Source of the DNA: M0108 sp044228795 | Lineage (GTDB): Bacteria > Pseudomonadota > Gammaproteobacteria > Chromatiales > Chromatiaceae | NCBI GenBank assembly: GCA_044228795.1 | Contig: JBGAUE010000004.1 | Location: forward strand, 62,001 to 126,000 | Direction: 5' to 3' | Length of the DNA stretch: 64,000 nt | Shown here: one piece after another, positions 1-8,836 of the stretch | Numbering within the stretch: position 1 is the first letter of the stretch | Layout of the letters: every line of letters starts with the position of its first letter | Position numbers and translations under genes: made by a program | Notes under the pieces: generated by a model | Database searches by the model: none | What the model was told of the DNA's origin: nothing | The model's input: only the letters and a program-made list of their open reading frames with translations

Positions 1-1
1 G

Positions 2-1117
2 CTGTTCGACCGCAACATGACCGACGGCCGCATGATGCTGGTGTCCTTTCTAACCCTGGCTATCGGCAACAACCAGGGCATGGGCGACATCAAGCACGGC
101 AAGATGATCGATTTCTACATGCCCGAGCGTGCCATCCAGTTGTTCGACGGCCCCTCCAAGGACATCTCCGACATGTGGCGCATCTTGGGTCGCCCGATCG
201 TGAACGGCGGCTACATCGCCGGCACCATCATCAAGCCCAAGCTCGGCCTGCGTCCTGAGCCCTTCGCCAATGCCGCCTATCAGTTCTGGCTCGGCGGCGA
301 CTTCATCAAGAATGACGAGCCCCAGGGTAACCAGGTCTTCTGCCCGGCCAAGAAGGTCTATCCGCTGGTGTACGACGCCATGAAGCGTGCCCAGGACGAG
401 ACCGGCGAGGCCAAGCTCTTCTCCGCTAACATCACCGCCGACGATCACTACGAGATGTGCGCCCGCGCGGACTTCATCCTGGAGACCTTCGGCCCAGACG
501 CCGACAAGGTCGCCTTCCTGGTGGACGGCTATGTCGGCGGCCCAGGCATGGTGACCACCGCCCGCCGCCAGTACCCCAACCAGTACCTGCACTATCACCG
601 GGCCGGCCACGGTGCCGTGACCTCGCCCAGCGCCAAGCGCGGCTACACCGCCTTCGTGCTGGCCAAGATGTCCCGCCTCCAGGGTGCCTCCGGAATCCAC
701 GTCGGTACCATGGGCTATGGCAAGATGGAGGGCGAGAACAGCGATAAGAACATTGCCTACATGATCGAACGCGACGAGTCCCAGGGCCCGATCTACTACC
801 AGAAGTGGTACGGTATGAAACCCACCACCCCGATCATCTCCGGTGGTATGAACGCCCTGCGTCTGCCCGGCTTCTTCGAGAATTTGGGCCACGGTAACGT
901 CATCAACACCTCCGGTGGTGGCGCCTACGGCCATATCGACTCCCCGGCGGCCGGCGCCATCTCGCTGCGTCAGTCCTATGAGTGCTGGAAGGCCGGTGCC
1001 GATCCGATCGAGTTTGCCAAGAGCCACAAGGAGTTCGCTCGTGCCTTCGAGTCCTTCCCCTTCGATGCCGACCATCTTTATCCTGGCTGGCGCGAGAAGC
1101 TGGGTGTTCACAAATAG
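2..1117 (+). CDS. cbbM: Form II RuBisCO large subunit, 5' truncated by window edge
   Basis: Ribulose-1,5-bisphosphate carboxylase/oxygenase of form II, the CO2-fixing enzyme of the Calvin cycle. The open frame runs in from base 2, so the first methionine seen (base 17) is internal; about 371 C-terminal residues are present and roughly 85-90 N-terminal ones are missing compared with the usual length near 460. The active-site lysine motif GTIIKPKLGL and the carbamylated-lysine/metal motif GGDFIKNDEP are intact, as is the loop 6 stretch HVGTMGYGKMEG. Form II assignment rests on these form II-specific motif variants. cbbQ and cbbO follow downstream but are separated by a reversed tcdA. Confidence 0.97.
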   Translation: MFDRNMTDGRMMLVSFLTLAIGNNQGMGDIKHGKMIDFYMPERAIQLFDGPSKDISDMWRILGRPIVNGGYIAGTIIKPKLGLRPEPFANAAYQFWLGGDFIKNDEPQGNQVFCPAKKVYPLVYDAMKRAQDETGEAKLFSANITADDHYEMCARADFILETFGPDADKVAFLVDGYVGGPGMVTTARRQYPNQYLHYHRAGHGAVTSPSAKRGYTAFVLAKMSRLQGASGIHVGTMGYGKMEGENSDKNIAYMIERDESQGPIYYQKWYGMKPTTPIISGGMNALRLPGFFENLGHGNVINTSGGGAYGHIDSPAAGAISLRQSYECWKAGADPIEFAKSHKEFARAFESFPFDADHLYPGWREKLGVHK

Positions 1118-1171
1118 GCGGATTAACCCGAGTTTGCGGGTACTGGGGACGGGGTAGGGATACCCACCCTG

Positions 1172-1195
1172 CTCCGGACGCTTCTGCGTCCGGAG
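1172..1195 (+). terminator. Strong hairpin after cbbM
   Basis: CTCCGGACG (1172-1180) pairs perfectly with CGTCCGGAG (1187-1195) around a six-base loop. It lies 55 bases past the cbbM stop, in the 190-base gap between convergent cbbM and tcdA. No T-run follows, so it may stop RNA polymerase with Rho or protect the cbbM mRNA 3' end. A weaker hairpin lies at 1232-1249. Confidence 0.5.
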
Positions 1196-1308
1196 TCCAT
1201 GAATCAGGGAAGACGGGGAGGACTTCCCCCGCCAGGCCCTTCGGTCTGGCTTCGGGGTGGAGTGAGAACGAAAAGTCGGGTAACGACAAGCCGCCGGACC
1301 CCTTCTCC

Positions 1309-2148
1309 TCAGTCGGTGGGTATGGGTACCGGTGGCGCCTCTTCCGATGAACCCAAAGATTTCACGCGAATTTGGCTGGGTTGGCCTTCCGGCCAGGCCA
1401 GCCGCTTCAGCGTCACCGCCACGGCGAAGAGTCCGGCGGTGGCGGTGATGTGGGTGGCGGAGCCAAGCCCGCCACAATTGAGATGGGAGGGCTGTCCCGC
1501 CAGCACGCAGTGATGGGTCCCGTCCGGCGACAGGATGCAGTCCTCCGTGGAATAGACGGCGGGCACGGCAAAGCGCCGCTTCGGGTTGCGCGCAAAGCCG
1601 AATTGCTGACGCAGTTCCTTGCGGGTCCGCGATAGCAGGCTATCCTTTTCCGTGCGACTCAAATCGGCGATGCCGAGGCGGGTGGGATCGACCTTACCCC
1701 CCATGCCCCCCACGGTAACCACAAACTGCTTGCGACGGCGACAGCCGGCGATGATCAGGGCCTTCTCGCGGTAGTGGTCGACACAGTCGATGACGGCGTC
1801 GAAGCCGGTGTCCAGCAGGCTATCCAGGTTGGTGGCATCCACGAAGTCATCGACCAAATGGATCTCGGCAGCGGAATTGATGTCCGTTACCCGCTCGGCC
1901 AGGACCTGAATCTTGGCACGGCCCAGGGTCGAACTCAGGGCCGGGAGTTGGCGGTTGATATTGGACTCGGCGATATGGTCCATATCGACCAGGGTGAGGC
2001 GACCCAAGGCGCTCCGTGCCAGGGCCTCCACCACCCATGAGCCGACACCGCCGACGCCAATGACGGCGACATGGGCCTGACGCAGCCGCTCCAGTCCGAC
2101 GCGGCCATACAGGGCCGCGATGCCGCCGAAGCGGCGCTCCGTGTCCAT
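1309..2148 (-). CDS. tcdA: tRNA threonylcarbamoyladenosine dehydratase (TcdA/CsdL)
   Basis: E1-like ATP-dependent enzyme that cyclises t6A37 to ct6A in tRNAs reading ANN codons. The N-terminal nucleotide-binding motif GVGGVGSWVVEALARS, the adenylation segment DMDHIAESNINRQ and the C-terminal CGGLGSATHITATAG region mark the ThiF/MoeB superfamily and the TcdA branch; about 279 residues. I start it at 2148 (MDTERRFGG) because GGAGGAGG lies 4 bases upstream; an in-frame ATG at 2166 lies upstream of that ribosome site. It is transcribed against its RuBisCO-related neighbours and has no obvious functional link to them. Confidence 0.93.
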   Translation of the reverse strand: MDTERRFGGIAALYGRVGLERLRQAHVAVIGVGGVGSWVVEALARSALGRLTLVDMDHIAESNINRQLPALSSTLGRAKIQVLAERVTDINSAAEIHLVDDFVDATNLDSLLDTGFDAVIDCVDHYREKALIIAGCRRRKQFVVTVGGMGGKVDPTRLGIADLSRTEKDSLLSRTRKELRQQFGFARNPKRRFAVPAVYSTEDCILSPDGTHHCVLAGQPSHLNCGGLGSATHITATAGLFAVAVTLKRLAWPEGQPSQIRVKSLGSSEEAPPVPIPTD

Positions 2149-2286
2149 TATGCCTCCTCCGCGCAAGAACTGGGGGGACGCCCCTGGCCTGGGGCGCTAG
2201 AATGAAGCCAATCACGCCCGTGGACCGGCCAGCCAAGCCTCCGGGCCCTCGGTTCCAGCGGTACCCAATCTCCAGGAGAAGTCACA

Positions 2287-3096
2287 GTGCCGAACAGCAT
2301 CGCCCAATACAAAGTTACCCAAGAGCCCTATTACAATCCCCAGGGCGATGAGATCACCCTCTATGAGGCCGCCTACGCCGAGCGCCTGCCGGTCATGATC
2401 AAGGGACCAACCGGCTGTGGCAAGTCCCGCTTTGTGGAACATATGGCCTGGCGCCTCGGCAAGCCCCTGATTTCCGTCGCCTGCAACGAGGATATGACCG
2501 CCTCCGACCTGGTGGGCCGCTATCTGCTCGACGCCCAAGGCACCCGCTGGGTTGACGGCCCCCTGACGACGGCGGCCCGCATCGGCGCCATCTGCTACCT
2601 GGACGAAATTGTCGAGGCCCGTCAGGACACCACGGTCGTCATCCATCCCCTCACCGACCATCGCCGCAACCTGCCCCTCGACAAGAAGGGTGAGTTGGTC
2701 CAGGCGCATGAAGACTTCCAGCTCGTCATCTCCTACAACCCCGGCTATCAGAGTCTGATGAAGGATCTCAAGCAATCCACCAAGCAGCGCTTCGCCGCCA
2801 TGGATTTCGATTATGCCCCGGAGGCACTGGAGGTCGAGATCGTCCGCAAGGAGACGGGCATGGACCAGGAAATAGCCGCCAAGCTGGTCAAGATCGGCAT
2901 TGCCGCGCGTAACCTCAAGGGTCATGGCCTTGATGAAGGCATCTCGACCCGGCTGCTGGTCTATGCAGGCCAGCTCATCCGCCGTGGCATAGCCCCCGGC
3001 CCCGCCTGCCGTATGGCCCTGGTGCGTCCCATTACCGATGACGCGGATATTCGCACCACCCTCGACCACGCCATCGATGCCATTTTCGGGGTCTGA
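2287..3096 (+). CDS. cbbQ: RuBisCO activase AAA+ subunit CbbQ
   Basis: MoxR-type AAA+ ATPase of 269 residues. With CbbO it forms the activase that removes inhibitory sugar phosphates from RuBisCO. Walker A GPTGCGKS lies near residues 40-47 and Walker B ICYLDEIVEA near residue 100; the C-terminal CbbQ_C region is present. Start is GTG at 2287, 7 bases after an AGGAG. Its stop overlaps the cbbO start by one base, so the two are translationally coupled. The family also contains NorQ and GvpN; the cbbM and cbbO neighbours settle the call. Confidence 0.93.
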   Translation: MPNSIAQYKVTQEPYYNPQGDEITLYEAAYAERLPVMIKGPTGCGKSRFVEHMAWRLGKPLISVACNEDMTASDLVGRYLLDAQGTRWVDGPLTTAARIGAICYLDEIVEARQDTTVVIHPLTDHRRNLPLDKKGELVQAHEDFQLVISYNPGYQSLMKDLKQSTKQRFAAMDFDYAPEALEVEIVRKETGMDQEIAAKLVKIGIAARNLKGHGLDEGISTRLLVYAGQLIRRGIAPGPACRMALVRPITDDADIRTTLDHAIDAIFGV

Positions 3097-5408
3097 TGGC
3101 TCCCGATCTGGCAAGGACTTCGGAAAGCATGTTGGCGGTACCCCGAGACATCCACATGGCCAATAACCACGACCCGCTCAAGAGCTACCGCGAGCGCCTG
3201 ACCTGTAACTTCCCTCAACTGGAGCAGGTCTTCCCCGACTGCATGGGTGACGCTGCCAAGCGCCTGACCCCCAAGGGCATCGAGGCCTATCTCGCCGGGG
3301 CCTCCCTGGTCTGCATGATCGGGCGCGGCTTCGAGCCAGTGCTGGTTTATCTGGAGGAGATGCCCCGGGTCGCCGCCCAACTGGGCGAGGGCAGCCTGGA
3401 GCTGGTTTCCCAGACGGTCTGGAAGTTGTCGCGCACCCCCAATGGCAAGGCCATCCTGCCCTTCCTGCAGACCATCGCCGAGGCGGCGCGGCGTTTTGGT
3501 AGTCTGGAGCTGTTGGAGCGATATATCGGCCTCATCCTGGATCTGATGACCAGGACCACCGGCTCCATCCACGGCTACCATACTACCATCCCCAGTCCCG
3601 GCCTTCCGGACATGCTGGAACAGATGCCCTATCTGCTGCGGAATCTCAGCGTCCGCGGCCTGGGCAATTGGATTGATTACGGCATTCGCAATTACGGCAA
3701 GCATCCGGAGCGTCAAAAGGAGTATTTCAGCCTCCAGTCTGCCGACAGCCGCGCCATCCTCCAGCGCGAGCGCCACGGTACCCTCTTCGCCGACAAGGAA
3801 CGTCAGCTCGACCTCTATCTCCAGGCACTGTGGGACCTCAAGGAACACCTGGTGCCCTATTCGGAAGGATGGGAAGACCAGCGTAAGCCCCTACCCTATT
3901 ATGATGACTTGGGCATCCGCATCCCGGATGTTTACGACGACCGCAATGGGGTGCGGGGTATTGACCGCTATCGTGCCACCCTGGCGCACATGGCGGCCCA
4001 CAAGCGTTGGAGCGGCCACACCGTGGCCGACAACTTCAGCCCCTTTCAGCGTGTCGCCATCGAGCTGTTCGAAGACTGCCGCGTTGAGCACTTGGCCATG
4101 CGCCTCTACCCTGGGTTGCGCCAACTCTGGCTGGCCCTGCATCCCAACCCAGGGGAGGACGATTGCGACCCCGCCAGTGAATCCTGCATTCGCCATCGCC
4201 TGGCCATGCTCTCCCGCGCCATCCTGGATCCTGCCCATGGCTATCGCAATCCCGATATTTTGGCTTTCGTCGAGCGGTTTCGTGACCTTATGGCCAAGGG
4301 CGAATCCAGCACCCAGGACATGGTCGATCTCGGGCTGGCCTATATCGCCCGCACCCGCCGCCAGCAGGACCAGATGGCGCGGGTCTATTTCCACGACACC
4401 GAGGTGGACTACCGCGACGACAACCGCCACCTCTGGCGTTTCATCGAGGAGGGGGACGAGGAGGAGACCGCCCCGGATCGCCAGCACCAGCAGGATGCCG
4501 AAGAACTCCAGGGTCTGCCGCCGCGCCACTATCCGGAGTGGGACTATCACTCCCAGACCTACCGCCCGGACTGGGTCAGCCTCTACGAGAGCCTGCACCC
4601 CGGTGGCGATGCCGCGGTTATCGAGAAACTGCTTGCCAAGCACGCCGCCCTGGCCAAACGTCTGAAACAGATCCTTGACCTCCTCAAACCTCAGCATCAT
4701 GTGCGGGTGCGCTACCAGGAGGAGGGTAGCGAACTGGACCTGGATATCGCGATCCGCTCTCTGATCGATTTCCGCTGCGGATTCACGCCGGACCCGCGCA
4801 TCAACATGAGCCACCGCCATGATGGCCGCGATATTGCCGTCATGCTGCTGCTAGACCTGTCGGAATCCCTCAACGAGACACCGGTGGGTGCGAGCCAGAC
4901 CATCCTCGAACTCAGCCAGGAGGCTGTCGCCCTACTCGGCTGGGCTGTCGACCGCTTGGGGGATGAGTTCGCTATCGCCGGCTTCTCCTCCAACACCCGC
5001 CACGAAGTGCGCTATCAGCACATCAAGGGCTATGGCGAGTCCTGGGACGACCGTGTCAAGGGCCGCCTCGCCGCCATGGAGGCCCGTTGGTCCACCCGCA
5101 TGGGGGCCGCCCTGCGTCACGCGGCCCACTACCTTGAGGCCCGCCCCGCCGAGAAGAAACTCCTCCTCATCCTTACCGATGGCAAGCCCTCCGACATTGA
5201 CGTCGAGGACGAGCGCCTGCTCATCGAGGACGCCCATAAGGCGGTGCAGGAGATCAAGCAGCAGGGCATCTACCCCTATTGCATCAACCTTGACTCCGGT
5301 GCCGACGACTATGTTCGAGACATCTTCGGCAAGCAATACAGCGTGATCGACCATGTCGATCGCCTCCCGGAAAGGCTGCCCCAACTCTTTCTGGCCTTAA
5401 CCGGCTAA
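3096..5408 (+). CDS. cbbO: RuBisCO activase adaptor subunit CbbO (VWA domain)
   Basis: 770-residue partner of CbbQ. The C-terminal third is a von Willebrand A domain with the MIDAS motif DLSES near residue 587, the TDGKPSD strand near residue 695 and an intact fold to the end; in known CbbO proteins this domain docks on RuBisCO. The long N-terminal region is helical, family specific and has a DE-rich linker near residue 455. The ATG at 3096 overlaps the cbbQ stop; an alternative ATG at 3156 (MANNHDPLK) has no better ribosome site. Followed by a 336-base non-coding stretch. Confidence 0.92.
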   Translation: MAPDLARTSESMLAVPRDIHMANNHDPLKSYRERLTCNFPQLEQVFPDCMGDAAKRLTPKGIEAYLAGASLVCMIGRGFEPVLVYLEEMPRVAAQLGEGSLELVSQTVWKLSRTPNGKAILPFLQTIAEAARRFGSLELLERYIGLILDLMTRTTGSIHGYHTTIPSPGLPDMLEQMPYLLRNLSVRGLGNWIDYGIRNYGKHPERQKEYFSLQSADSRAILQRERHGTLFADKERQLDLYLQALWDLKEHLVPYSEGWEDQRKPLPYYDDLGIRIPDVYDDRNGVRGIDRYRATLAHMAAHKRWSGHTVADNFSPFQRVAIELFEDCRVEHLAMRLYPGLRQLWLALHPNPGEDDCDPASESCIRHRLAMLSRAILDPAHGYRNPDILAFVERFRDLMAKGESSTQDMVDLGLAYIARTRRQQDQMARVYFHDTEVDYRDDNRHLWRFIEEGDEEETAPDRQHQQDAEELQGLPPRHYPEWDYHSQTYRPDWVSLYESLHPGGDAAVIEKLLAKHAALAKRLKQILDLLKPQHHVRVRYQEEGSELDLDIAIRSLIDFRCGFTPDPRINMSHRHDGRDIAVMLLLDLSESLNETPVGASQTILELSQEAVALLGWAVDRLGDEFAIAGFSSNTRHEVRYQHIKGYGESWDDRVKGRLAAMEARWSTRMGAALRHAAHYLEARPAEKKLLLILTDGKPSDIDVEDERLLIEDAHKAVQEIKQQGIYPYCINLDSGADDYVRDIFGKQYSVIDHVDRLPERLPQLFLALTG

Positions 5409-5747
5409 GACCATCCCGCCTCGGTTGACCCTGAACCTCGGCCAGGGCGCGGAAGAGAGGTGAGGGACTCTGGTCTTCAAGGCTGACCCCCAGGCCTCGA
5501 TCCCTGTGCGGACTTGACCCTATGCCCTAGTTTTACAAACTGGCCCAGGTAATTTCAGTTATTGCTAACTTTACTTTTTACCTTTGGATAATTAATAACT
5601 CATTGATTATTAAGATACTGACTTAACCTAAAGGTAACAAATTAGAACTAGAATGGCGAACTTAATCCTATCCGACCCCGTTACCCCGGGCGTTTCCGCT
5701 ACGGACGGGATGTCGCAGATTGATTGGCCTTTGCCCTGGAGAGCATG
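5409..5747 (+). promoter_or_regulatory. AT-rich intergenic control region with nested inverted repeats
   Basis: This gap holds no convincing gene. Bases 5526-5655 are strikingly AT-rich against a GC-rich background. Inside it TTACCTTT (5578-5585) is mirrored by AAAGGTAA (5630-5637), and within those TTAATAA (5592-5598) is mirrored by TTATTAA (5607-5613) across 8 bases. This looks like a regulated promoter for the DUF302-octaheme cytochrome-cytochrome b operon. A TTGCTA box at 5562 could be a -35 element, but no -10 is clear-cut. Confidence 0.5.
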
Positions 5748-6305
5748 ATGTTGAAAGCGCTGGTTGGTTTTGTCGTGGGTGTCCTGGTGATCGCCATTGG
5801 CGGCTTCCTGATGATGCCTTCCCTGATGTTCAACGAAATGCAGAGCCCGTTCGGGTTTGAAGAGACCATTGCCCGCATCCAGCACAACATCGCTGACAGC
5901 CCTGAGCTCAAGGAGAAGGGCTGGACCATCTCCGGCCTGCGCAATCCGGCCAAGGCGGTACAGAATGACGGTAGTAATGTTCTCCCGGTCATGATGATCG
6001 AGGTCTGCTCGACCAAATATTCCGGCCCCATCCTCGGGGATGACACCGTGCGCTTCCTGTCCATCCTCATGCCCTGCAAGATCTCGGTCTACAAAAAGCA
6101 GGACGGCCAGACTTACATCGGGACCATGAACGCCGGCCTGATGGGCCGCTTCTTTGGTCCCTTGGTGGGCGACATCATGGGCAAGGTCGCCCAGGACCAG
6201 AAACTATTCCTGATCATGGACCCGACTAAGCCGGCCCCGCCCATGATCATGCCCAGCACGGGTCCGGGCGGTGCGGGCGGTGCCAGCGGGGGCGGCGGTT
6301 GCTGA
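5748..6305 (+). CDS. DUF302 domain membrane-anchored protein
   Basis: About 185 residues. An N-terminal hydrophobic helix (MLKALVGFVVGVLVIAIGGF) is followed by a DUF302-type domain: the family's typical opening FGFEETIARIQ and closing LVGDIMGKVAQDQKLFL regions are recognisable. The C-terminus is proline/glycine rich and ends in GGGGC. GGAGAG at 5738-5743 favours the ATG at 5748; the ATG at 5745 is the alternative. DUF302 proteins are small alpha/beta domains of uncertain function often found near sulfur or redox genes. It is first in a likely operon with the octaheme cytochrome, starting 112 bases before it. Function not known. Confidence 0.8.
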   Translation: MLKALVGFVVGVLVIAIGGFLMMPSLMFNEMQSPFGFEETIARIQHNIADSPELKEKGWTISGLRNPAKAVQNDGSNVLPVMMIEVCSTKYSGPILGDDTVRFLSILMPCKISVYKKQDGQTYIGTMNAGLMGRFFGPLVGDIMGKVAQDQKLFLIMDPTKPAPPMIMPSTGPGGAGGASGGGGC

Positions 6306-6417
6306 TTGTCGTGCCAATCTGAAGGGGCGCACTGGCAGCACCGCCTCCGCCCAGACCCCGTTGCACCTTCATGGCGTTTTGCTCGCAAGAAAAGACAAGA
6401 AAAGACAAGGAAAGACT

Positions 6418-8109
6418 ATGCAAGCCAAGTACCTACTGCTCATGACCCTGGTCGCGGGCGTGGCTGCGGCGTCGGCCATCACCGGGGCCAGCACGGCGCC
6501 CTTGGCAACGGCCTCGGTCGAGCCCTCTCCCGATTACCCCAAGATGACCATTCCGCCCCCGGAGGTGAAATCCCCGGTAATCAAGGACTCCAAGTCCACC
6601 GCCGATCATGGCAAGTTCAAGGAGCTGCAGCAGGACTTCAAGACGGGCCCCGAGGTCACCGTGGCATGTCTGGCCTGCCATACCGAAGCCGCCAAGCAGG
6701 TGCATATGTCCAAACACTGGACCTGGGAATTCCTCAACCCCCGGACCGGTCAAATGCTGGGCAAAAAGCACATTATCAATAACTTCTGTACTTCGATATC
6801 CTCGAACCAGGAGTTCTGCACGGCCTGCCATGTCGGCTACGGCTGGAAGGACAACAACTTCGACTTCAGTTCGGATGAGAATATTGACTGCCTGGTCTGC
6901 CACGAGAGCACCGGCACCTACCGCAAGCTGCCCGGTCTGGCGGGGCATCCGGCCTACAAGGACACGGAGTTCCCGCCCCATTCAGGCAGGATCGTCAAGG
7001 CGGTCGACCTGCGGGCAGTAGCGCAAAGCGTCGGCAAGAGCGGACGCAAAAACTGCGGTGCCTGTCACTTTTATAGCGGCGGAGGGGATGCCGTGAAGCA
7101 CGGCGATCTCGACAGCACCCTGACCAATCCGGGCAGGTACCTGGATATTCACATGGACAAGGATGGCCTCAACTTCAGTTGCAGCGAGTGCCACAAAACC
7201 ATTGGTCACGATGTACCCGGAAGTCGATACGCGCCGACGGCCAAGGATGAAGGCGATCAGTCACACATACGCGGCAAGGACGACAAGAACCCGGCCACTT
7301 GCCAGGCCTGCCATACCAACGCCCCGCACAAATCCGCCCCTCGCCTGAATACTCATGCCGAGAAGATCGCCTGCCAGACGTGTCACATCCCCGAGTTCGC
7401 CCGGGGTCAGCCGACCAAGATGACCTGGGACTGGTCCACCGCCGGCAAGCTGGACAAGGACGGTAAGCCGTTCGTGCTCAAGGACAGCGCCGGTAACCCT
7501 GCCTATGACAGCAAGAAGGGTGATTTCAAGTACGAATCGAACGTGATACCGACCTACATCTGGTTCAACGGTACTGTCGACTATACCCTGCGCGATACCA
7601 AGCTCGATCCGACCCAGTTGGTGCGAATCAACCGCTTCGAGGGCAGCCCGACCGACGGTAAGTCCAAGATCTGGCCGGTGAAGATCTTCACCGGCAAACA
7701 ACCCTATGACAAGACCACCCATCAATTGCTGATCCCCCACACCTATGGCGTCGAGGGTGACCAGAGCGCCTTCTGGAAGGTCTTTGACTGGAACAAGGCC
7801 CTGGAGGCGGGCCTGGAGTCGGTCAACGAGAATTTCAGCGGCGAATACGGCTTCGTCAGCACCGAGATGGTCTGGCCCATCACTCACATGGTCGCGCCTA
7901 AGGCCGATGCCCTGAAGTGCGGACAATGCCATGCCCCTGCGGGGGGTGTGGGCCGACTTGACAAGGTACCCGGCGTTTACATGCCGGGCCGTTGCGCCAA
8001 CAAGCTGCTCGACCAGGCCGGCTGGATATTGGCCTTGCTGACCCTGCTCGGTGTCATCGCCCATGGCCTCGGTCGCATCCTGGCCGCTCGCAAAGGAGCT
8101 CCGAAATGA
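6418..8109 (+). CDS. Octaheme c-type cytochrome, tetrathionate reductase (OTR) family
   Basis: 563-residue exported multihaem cytochrome. Eight CxxCH haem sites begin at residues 84, 134, 158, 213, 255, 295, 319 and 501, matching the octaheme tetrathionate reductase family, whose Shewanella member reduces tetrathionate, nitrite and hydroxylamine in vitro. An N-terminal signal peptide (MQAKYLLLMTLVAGVAAA) and a C-terminal hydrophobic helix near residues 526-547 suggest a periplasmic protein anchored to the inner membrane. The ATG at 6418 follows AAGGAAAG; the frame stays open upstream to 6271 but that part is not signal-like. Its stop overlaps the start of the cytochrome b gene, the probable electron partner. 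True substrate and direction are unknown. Confidence 0.92.
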   Translation: MQAKYLLLMTLVAGVAAASAITGASTAPLATASVEPSPDYPKMTIPPPEVKSPVIKDSKSTADHGKFKELQQDFKTGPEVTVACLACHTEAAKQVHMSKHWTWEFLNPRTGQMLGKKHIINNFCTSISSNQEFCTACHVGYGWKDNNFDFSSDENIDCLVCHESTGTYRKLPGLAGHPAYKDTEFPPHSGRIVKAVDLRAVAQSVGKSGRKNCGACHFYSGGGDAVKHGDLDSTLTNPGRYLDIHMDKDGLNFSCSECHKTIGHDVPGSRYAPTAKDEGDQSHIRGKDDKNPATCQACHTNAPHKSAPRLNTHAEKIACQTCHIPEFARGQPTKMTWDWSTAGKLDKDGKPFVLKDSAGNPAYDSKKGDFKYESNVIPTYIWFNGTVDYTLRDTKLDPTQLVRINRFEGSPTDGKSKIWPVKIFTGKQPYDKTTHQLLIPHTYGVEGDQSAFWKVFDWNKALEAGLESVNENFSGEYGFVSTEMVWPITHMVAPKADALKCGQCHAPAGGVGRLDKVPGVYMPGRCANKLLDQAGWILALLTLLGVIAHGLGRILAARKGAPK

Positions 8110-8705
8110 GTGAAAGGATTTATGTTTTCAAAGCCTTCGAGCGATTCTGGCACTGGTCCCAGGCCTTCCTGATCATAGGCCTGCTGGCGACTGGCTTCGA
8201 GGTGCATGGGAGTTATCGCCTGCTCGGCTTCGAGCGGGCCGTAAACCTGCATACCAGCCTGGCCTGGACCCTGGTTGGCCTGTGGGTGATTGCCATCTTC
8301 TGGCATTTCACCACTGGGGAATGGCGGCAATACATCCCGACCCTGAAAAAGGTCGATGCCATGATCAAATACTATGCCTTTGGTATCTTCACGAATGCAC
8401 CGCATCCCTTCAAGGTGACCCGGTTGAAGAAGCATAACCCCTTGCAGCGCCTGGCCTACCTGGGGGTGATGTTGTTTATTGGCCCCTTGATTTGGGTCAC
8501 CGGCTGGCTTTATCTTTTCTACGACAAGTGGGGCGCCTGGGGCTTGGATTCCTATTTAAGCCTGGAATGGGTGGCCTTCTTCCACCTCATGGCGGCCTTC
8601 ATGATGCTGCTGTTCCTGATCGCCCACCTGTATCTCATCACCACGGGTCATACCCCGACTGCCCATATCAGGGCCATGATCACGGGTTGGGAGGAATCCG
8701 ACTGA
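8106..8705 (+). CDS. Cytochrome b561/b6-type membrane subunit
   Basis: 199-residue integral membrane protein with four predicted helices. Histidines placed for two b haems are seen in WHWSQAFL, NLHTSLAW, FWHFTTGEW, FHLMAAFM and IAHLYLITTGH. This layout resembles the cytochrome b subunits of hydrogenases, formate dehydrogenases and thiosulfate reductases, which pass electrons between quinone and a periplasmic redox partner. ATG at 8106 overlaps the cytochrome c stop (ATGA), so coupling is tight and the octaheme protein is the natural partner. A terminator follows. Confidence 0.88.
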   Translation: MSERIYVFKAFERFWHWSQAFLIIGLLATGFEVHGSYRLLGFERAVNLHTSLAWTLVGLWVIAIFWHFTTGEWRQYIPTLKKVDAMIKYYAFGIFTNAPHPFKVTRLKKHNPLQRLAYLGVMLFIGPLIWVTGWLYLFYDKWGAWGLDSYLSLEWVAFFHLMAAFMMLLFLIAHLYLITTGHTPTAHIRAMITGWEESD

Positions 8706-8731
8706 TCCCAAGCTTTCCAGCGCGACCTGGG

Positions 8732-8764
8732 AGACCCGGATGCCGGCAGGCACCGGGTCTTTTC
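8732..8764 (+). terminator. Rho-independent terminator of the octaheme operon
   Basis: AGACCCGG (8732-8739) pairs with CCGGGTCT (8753-8760); the loop contains TGCCGGCA and the stem runs into TTTCGTTT. It lies 27 bases after the cytochrome b stop and before the convergent thioredoxin-like gene. Confidence 0.8.
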
Positions 8765-8836
8765 GTTTCCAGTTATCGGGCAACATCCTGAAGAGGGGAT
8801 TGACCTGGTCTTGCCAACTTCATCAGCGCCTGCCAG

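Noticed and set aside
50..1477. 475-residue minus-strand frame across cbbM
   Set aside because: It is the antisense shadow of a GC-rich RuBisCO gene, has no ribosome site or recognisable domain, and would run into tcdA.
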